A DNA stretch of 7,357 bases. Source: Myxococcales bacterium. Lineage in GTDB: Bacteria > Myxococcota_C > UBA6777. The translations under genes were made by a program, and so were the position numbers. The stretch covers positions 1 to 7,357 of the forward strand of contig JALTMC010000130.1 of assembly GCA_027005175.1 (NCBI GenBank), read 5' to 3'. The notes beneath the pieces are model-generated. The model searched no databases, was not told the DNA's origin, and saw nothing but the letters and a program-made list of their open reading frames with translations. Below, piece by piece: positions 4,088 through 7,357 of the stretch. Within the stretch, counting starts at the first letter, position 1; every line of letters begins with the position of its first letter.

Positions 4088-6700
4088 TCATTTGACGCAT
4101 TGTGTTCGGATGCAGCGTTTTTTGTTGCCACAGGCAGGGGTGCCACTGCATTGCGAACTGCGGAAACAGCGACTGGGGCAGGCAGCACTACACTGTCCTG
4201 GTTTGGTGGAGGTTGCACCGATGCATAGGGGTTCAGAGCGGGTGCAGTCACGCCGGTCACGACAGCCTGCGAGACACTGGTTGTTCTGACAGATGTAGCC
4301 GCCACTACAGTTGCTGTCTGTCTTGCACTTGGGGGGAACTGCACATCTTCGATTGATGCATTGGATCTTGGTTCCGCAGGCGGGAACGGTGCCACAGTCG
4401 CTGTCAGAATGACAGGAACTGGGGCAGGAGGGACTGCATTGACCGACTTTGGAGGAGGTCGCTCCAATACAGATAGGAGCATTGCGGGTGCAGTCACGTT
4501 TGTCGCGACAACCTGCGACACAGATCTTGTTTTCGCAGACAGATCCAGCTTGGCAGTCGGTATCTTTGGTGCAGGCCTTGGGTGGAGTTTTGCATACGTT
4601 GGCGATGCACTTCTTGCGTGTGCCACAGGTTCCCAGATTGCAGTCACTATCGGCCTTACAGGACGACGGGCAGGCGGGCTCCCGGCAAACGAAGAAACTA
4701 CAAACCTTGCGTGTTTTACAGGCCGTTCGGTTGCAATCATTGTTGGTTCGGCAGGTTCTGGGACAGACCGTGTTGGGATCAACACATTTTCCACTCACGC
4801 AAGAGGTCTTCTTTCCACATGCTGTGGCCTGGCACTGTGCTGATATTCGACAGCTACTGGGACAAGATGTGGGTTGTGCTGAACAACGTCGTGTGAATGG
4901 ATTGCAGTATGTCTTTTTCCCACAAGCTTTGGACTTGCAGTGAGTGCTGTTGCTACAAGTCGCAGGGCAGTAATTGGCTGGATCAACACATCGACTGCCG
5001 ATACAGGTGAGCTTTTTCCCACAAGCCGGGATCACACACTGGGTGCTGTTGATGCACCGACTGGGGCATTGGGCAGGTGGAGTCACGCAACGACGTGTGG
5101 ATTGATTGCAGTAGGTGGTTTTCTTGGTGACACAATCCGGAACCTGACAGTCGGATGTCCCATTGCAGCGGGTGGGACATGTTTTCGGAGGTGCTCCACA
5201 GCGTCCAAAAAGTGGGCCGCTTGTGTTGCAATAGGTGTTGGCCTTACAAGCTGTGATCTGGCAGTCGTAAGAACTCCGGCACGTGTTGGGGCAGGAAGTG
5301 GGCGGTGTGGTGCATGTGCCTCTTCGAGCGTCGCAGTGGGTGCGCTTGCCACAAGCCTTAATCTTGCATTGGCTGTGTTGAGAGCAACGGAAGGGGCAAG
5401 TACCAGTGGAAGGTGCGACGCACCTTCCACTGGTACAGGCTGTCTTGGTGCCACAGGCAGCGATCTTACAGTCCGTGTTTGCTCTGCAACGGGCAGGGCA
5501 GGTGGGAACTGGAGTCGCACACTTGCCATTTGTACAAGTTGTTTTGCTGCCACAAGGCTTGATCTGACAATCGGCGTTTGTTTTGCAAGCGGCTGGACAT
5601 TGTGCGGGTGGGGTTGTGCATTTGCCGGCATTACAGAAGGTATTCTTTCCACAAGCTGGGATCTGACAATCACCGCTAGCTTTGCAGGTACCGGGGCATT
5701 GTGCGGCAGGCTCTGTACAAGTACCGCCAGTACAGGCTGTCTTCTTGCCGCAGGCAGCGACGCCACAATCTTTCGCGGACTGGCAAGCTGCGGGGCATTG
5801 TGCGGCAGGCTCTGTACATTGACCAGCATTGCAGCTGGTCTTCTTTCCACATTCGGGGATACTGCAATCTGTATTGGTTTGACAACTGGCGGGGCAGGTC
5901 TTGGGAGCTGCCTTGATGCATTTGCCTCCATCGCACTTGGTTTTGTCTTGGCAGGAAGGGATGCCACACTCTGAGTCATCGGTACAACTGCTTGGGCAGA
6001 CCTTCGCTGGCTCTTCACACGCACCTTTGATGCATTGATTCTTTTTTCCACAGATAGGGATAGTGCAGTCGCTGTCTTGGGTACATTTGTCGGGGCATGT
6101 TGTGGGAGGCTCCTGGCATGTGGCACCCAAACAGTATGTTTTTGTGCCACAGGCAGAGGCGGTACATTCGGACGAGTCCTGGCACGTTTGAGGACATGCG
6201 GGAGGTGTGTCGGGACCGACGGGCTCAGCACATACACCACCCTCGCAGTTGGTACGTGAACCACAAGCTGCAACACTGCAGTCGGAGGCCGCAGTACAGG
6301 ACGCTGGGCATGTGGTCGGAGAGTCTGGGGTACTGGGGGCTACACAGACACCACCTTCACAAGCAATGCGTGCGCCACATGCTTGGTTGTTCAGGCATTC
6401 GTCACTGCTGGTGCAACGGGAGGGGCAGTTGCTGGTGGTGTTGTCTGGGTTGGTTTGTGTTGTGTCGGTTCCGCTGCTACCATCGGTCCCACTGCCACCG
6501 TCGGTGCTTGCAGTACTCTCTGTCTTTCCACCGCCCAACACACACTGATTGTTGATGCAAGTGGCGGGAGCAACACAAGGTGGGTCACAAGTTGCTTGTG
6601 TGGTCTCTCCTCCACTGCATGAGATGGCAAGCAAAGAAAAACCTGCCCACAAAACGATTGCCACACTGACCCAATAAAACACAGAATTCTTGTTTCTCAT
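4088..6700 (-). CDS. Giant cysteine-repeat lipoprotein (20 six-Cys modules)
   Basis: The 870-aa product begins at ATG 6700; AAGGA lies 9 nt upstream. Residues 1-28 are a lipoprotein signal peptide: Arg/Lys N-terminus, hydrophobic core VSVAIVLWAGFSLLAIS, then Cys28, with Ser at +2, compatible with outer-membrane sorting. A small four-Cys knot (38-53) and a Gly/Ser/Thr/Asp linker (57-90) follow. From Cys92 to the end there are 20 copies of C-P-x2-C-x5-C-x4-C-x5-C-x4-C, each 33-39 residues. Before modules 19 and 20 sits a different eight-Cys block of 49 residues (710-758, 792-840) with the signature GCRDxRDCTR and CIGATSxKxGQC. About 141 residues (16%) are Cys, all in regular positions, implying stacked disulfide-bonded units exposed on the surface or in the periplasm. 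Such Cys-rich lipoproteins are frequent in Myxococcota; I know no function for this one. Early modules are acidic, later ones Lys/Arg-rich. Adhesion, envelope scaffolding and metal binding are all possible. Confidence 0.9.
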   Translation of the reverse strand: MRNKNSVFYWVSVAIVLWAGFSLLAISCSGGETTQATCDPPCVAPATCINNQCVLGGGKTESTASTDGGSGTDGSSGTDTTQTNPDNTTSNCPSRCTSSDECLNNQACGARIACEGGVCVAPSTPDSPTTCPASCTAASDCSVAACGSRTNCEGGVCAEPVGPDTPPACPQTCQDSSECTASACGTKTYCLGATCQEPPTTCPDKCTQDSDCTIPICGKKNQCIKGACEEPAKVCPSSCTDDSECGIPSCQDKTKCDGGKCIKAAPKTCPASCQTNTDCSIPECGKKTSCNAGQCTEPAAQCPAACQSAKDCGVAACGKKTACTGGTCTEPAAQCPGTCKASGDCQIPACGKNTFCNAGKCTTPPAQCPAACKTNADCQIKPCGSKTTCTNGKCATPVPTCPARCRANTDCKIAACGTKTACTSGRCVAPSTGTCPFRCSQHSQCKIKACGKRTHCDARRGTCTTPPTSCPNTCRSSYDCQITACKANTYCNTSGPLFGRCGAPPKTCPTRCNGTSDCQVPDCVTKKTTYCNQSTRRCVTPPAQCPSRCINSTQCVIPACGKKLTCIGSRCVDPANYCPATCSNSTHCKSKACGKKTYCNPFTRRCSAQPTSCPSSCRISAQCQATACGKKTSCVSGKCVDPNTVCPRTCRTNNDCNRTACKTRKVCSFFVCREPACPSSCKADSDCNLGTCGTRKKCIANVCKTPPKACTKDTDCQAGSVCENKICVAGCRDKRDCTRNAPICIGATSSKVGQCSPSCPSSCHSDSDCGTVPACGTKIQCINRRCAVPPKCKTDSNCSGGYICQNNQCLAGCRDRRDCTRSEPLCIGATSTKPGQCSAACPSRCFRSSQCSGTPACGNKKRCIRTQCVK
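4091..4573 (-). repeat. Composite 82-residue duplication at the lipoprotein C-terminus
   Basis: The eight-Cys block plus the following six-Cys module occur twice in succession: residues 710-791 (4573-4328) and 792-870 (4327-4091). The two copies share GCRDxRDCTR, CIGATSxKxGQC and PACG, and are visibly similar at the DNA level, so a two-module block was duplicated as one piece. Confidence 0.8.
4574..6427 (-). repeat. Eighteen tandem coding repeats of about 102 bp in the lipoprotein gene
   Basis: Residues 92-709 consist of 18 contiguous six-Cys modules averaging 34 codons. Most are diverged in DNA, but some are recent: a 28-bp segment at 5692-5719 recurs exactly at 5791-5818, offset 99 bp, which is one 33-codon module. 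Modules 11-13 and 15 are longer because of insertions before the sixth Cys (for example SGPLFG in module 12). Confidence 0.9.
5400..5436. repeat. Perfect 37-bp palindrome inside the lipoprotein coding sequence
   Basis: GTACCAGTGGAAGGTGCG (5400-5417) is followed by one A and then its exact reverse complement (5419-5436): 18-bp arms with a single central base. On the coding strand it encodes TSGRCVAPSTGT across the end of module 10 and the start of module 11, with the reading frame and cysteine spacing intact. Confidence 0.97.
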
Positions 6701-6890
6701 CGTATTACATCCTTATCATTCACGGGCGGGGAGACACTCTTCCAGAACTCACGGGGAAGTGGATGGGGAGGAACTCCACCAAAACCCTCTTCTGACCTTT
6801 TTCTTTGGGTGTCTTTCTTTTTTGAGTAAAAGAGCTTCTTTTGAGCTTTCTCTTTGGGTATCTTTTCTTTTTGGGTAAAAGAGCCTCTTC
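6701..6890. other. Spacer between the LamG-like gene and the lipoprotein gene
   Basis: The 190-bp gap is half occupied by the pyrimidine-rich repeats described separately. The half nearest the lipoprotein start (6701-6780) holds its Shine-Dalgarno, but I see no convincing -10/-35 pair there. Confidence 0.5.
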
Positions 6891-6908
6891 TTATCTTTTC
6901 TTTTGGGC
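6794..6908. repeat. 49-bp degenerate tandem repeats, strand-asymmetric (Y on +, R on -)
   Basis: Two units (6794-6842 and 6843-6891) align with a 49-bp offset: CTTTGGGT at 6803 and 6852, GTAAAAGAGC in each, and long T/C runs. A third partial unit (about 6894-6908) aligns with the second half of the unit before it and forms the last codons of the LamG-like gene. On the minus strand small A/T-rich hairpins such as AAAAGA-AGC-TCTTTT (near 6827-6841) occur in the units and might act as weak terminators. Confidence 0.75.
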
Positions 6909-7357
6909 AAAGGAGAAGCGGTTGAATTGAATCTGGGCTCCACCTTGCTGGACAAACAGACAAATGCGTCCACGGTGGTTGTTGGACACCGGGATGTGCA
7001 GTACGGATTGTCCGTTGATTTGAATATGAAGTTGCTTTTTTTGTACAGTGACACGCAACCGGTTGTTACCTTTAACACGCAATGCCTTTGTATGTTTCCA
7101 GGGGAGCAGATAGTGCCAGCGGTTTTGGTTGAGTCGTGCGAGGGTCAGGAGCTGGTTTGGGGGGTTGATTGCGATATAATAACCCAATGCTTGTGATTGT
7201 TGGGGATTGTTGAACAAATTAATGCCGAAGATCGCGTGTCCGGATGTGTCCTTTTTACGGACTTGGCCCTGCAGCATCACGGTGAGAGGGGCCTGGTATT
7301 GTCCCAGTTGTTGAGGGCAGATAGGGGTTTGATGTCGGCCCTTGGTGTGTGTGTTGA
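6891..7357 (-). CDS. C-terminal part of a protein with a LamG/DUF1080-like jelly-roll domain, start outside window
   Basis: The frame is open from the right edge to TAA at 6891-6893, giving 154 residues. A start at the internal GTG 7280 or ATG 7277 is unlikely, because the residues before it (CPQQLGQYQAPLTV) continue the fold without a break, so the gene begins beyond the window. The pattern is alternating beta strands of a concanavalin-like sandwich: FGINLFN, ALGYYIAINP, WHYLLPWKHTKAL, NRLRVTVQKKQLHIQINGQ, VLHIPVS and the terminal GRICLFVQQGGAQIQFNRFSF. The last stretch resembles the common 'GRVGLFV...V.FDNF' ending of DUF1080/LamG-type domains, which bind or process carbohydrate or simply mediate contacts in extracytoplasmic proteins. 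The part that would show a signal peptide, kinase or enzyme domain is missing. The C-terminus QKKR lies within the 49-bp repeat. Coding status is good; domain assignment is moderate. Confidence 0.75.
   Translation of the reverse strand, partial: NTHTKGRHQTPICPQQLGQYQAPLTVMLQGQVRKKDTSGHAIFGINLFNNPQQSQALGYYIAINPPNQLLTLARLNQNRWHYLLPWKHTKALRVKGNNRLRVTVQKKQLHIQINGQSVLHIPVSNNHRGRICLFVQQGGAQIQFNRFSFAQKKR

Noticed and set aside
3991-4794. 267-codon minus-strand open frame overlapping the 3' end of the lipoprotein gene
   Set aside because: It is a shadow of the repeats running on into the 3' untranslated region; it has no start context and no family resemblance.
4940-5974. Long plus-strand open frame of 344 codons antisense to the lipoprotein gene
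   Set aside because: It is Ala/Gly/Thr/Ser-rich low-complexity reading of the cysteine repeats on the opposite strand, with no recognisable domain; repeats lacking stops in one antisense unit lack them in all.
5083-6276. 397-codon open frame on the same strand as the lipoprotein but in another frame
   Set aside because: It is a Pro/Val/Ala/Arg-rich out-of-frame shadow of the repeated modules, whereas the lipoprotein frame has a signal peptide, a lipobox and regular cysteine spacing.
6697-7078. Lys/Arg-rich open frames across the 49-bp repeats, or a programmed frameshift extending the LamG-like gene
   Set aside because: Purine-rich DNA leaves all minus-strand frames open here, and no clear slippery heptamer plus structure was found; the TAA at 6891 follows directly on a complete-looking domain end.

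Overview
All five protein-coding genes found here lie on the minus strand and are separated by 190-380 bp gaps, so most are probably transcribed separately. Read in the direction of transcription (high to low coordinate) they are: the 3' part of a gene ending in a LamG-like jelly-roll domain (cut by the right edge); a very large cysteine-repeat lipoprotein of 870 aa; a fused SpmA-SpmB (nucleoside-recognition/Gate family) membrane protein of 503 aa; a 216-aa protein built on the beta-domain fold of class I fumarases and tartrate dehydratases; and sucC, the ADP/GDP-forming succinyl-CoA synthetase beta subunit (cut by the left edge). No RNA gene, CRISPR array, transposase or phage gene was seen.

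The organism is a Gram-negative-type bacterium of roughly 50% G+C. A lipoprotein carrying dozens of Cys-Pro-x-x-Cys modules after a low-complexity Ser/Thr/Gly/Asp linker, and a fused SpmAB in place of the separate Bacillus proteins, both fit the Myxococcota/former Deltaproteobacteria or a nearby uncultured lineage. This placement is inference from protein style, not a phylogeny.

Left part (1-1960): sucC and the fumarase-beta-like gene are two neighbours with TCA-cycle affinity. The second has lost most of the motif residues expected in an active hydro-lyase and has no alpha (iron-sulfur) partner in the window, so its role is open. Its start is preceded by a good Shine-Dalgarno and by a TACGTCA-n4-TGACGTA palindrome inside a possible promoter.

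Middle (1961-4087): spmAB carries an in-frame 18-bp minisatellite in its inter-domain linker. It is flanked by two repeat-rich intergenic regions: a 2 x 46-bp array (four copies of a 13-bp iteron-like motif) downstream, and a degenerate CGGAAnTC/GAGCCCGGT repeat upstream. A likely rho-independent terminator (3915-3942) ends the lipoprotein transcript.

Right part (4088-7357): the lipoprotein has 20 copies of a six-cysteine module, about 140 cysteines in all, plus two eight-cysteine modules duplicated together with their neighbour. Its coding sequence contains a perfect 37-bp palindrome (5400-5436). Upstream is a strongly strand-asymmetric 49-bp degenerate tandem repeat that appears to include the 3' end of the LamG-like gene. 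The best candidate for something undescribed is the cysteine-module lipoprotein; second is the active-site-divergent fumarase-beta homologue beside sucC.
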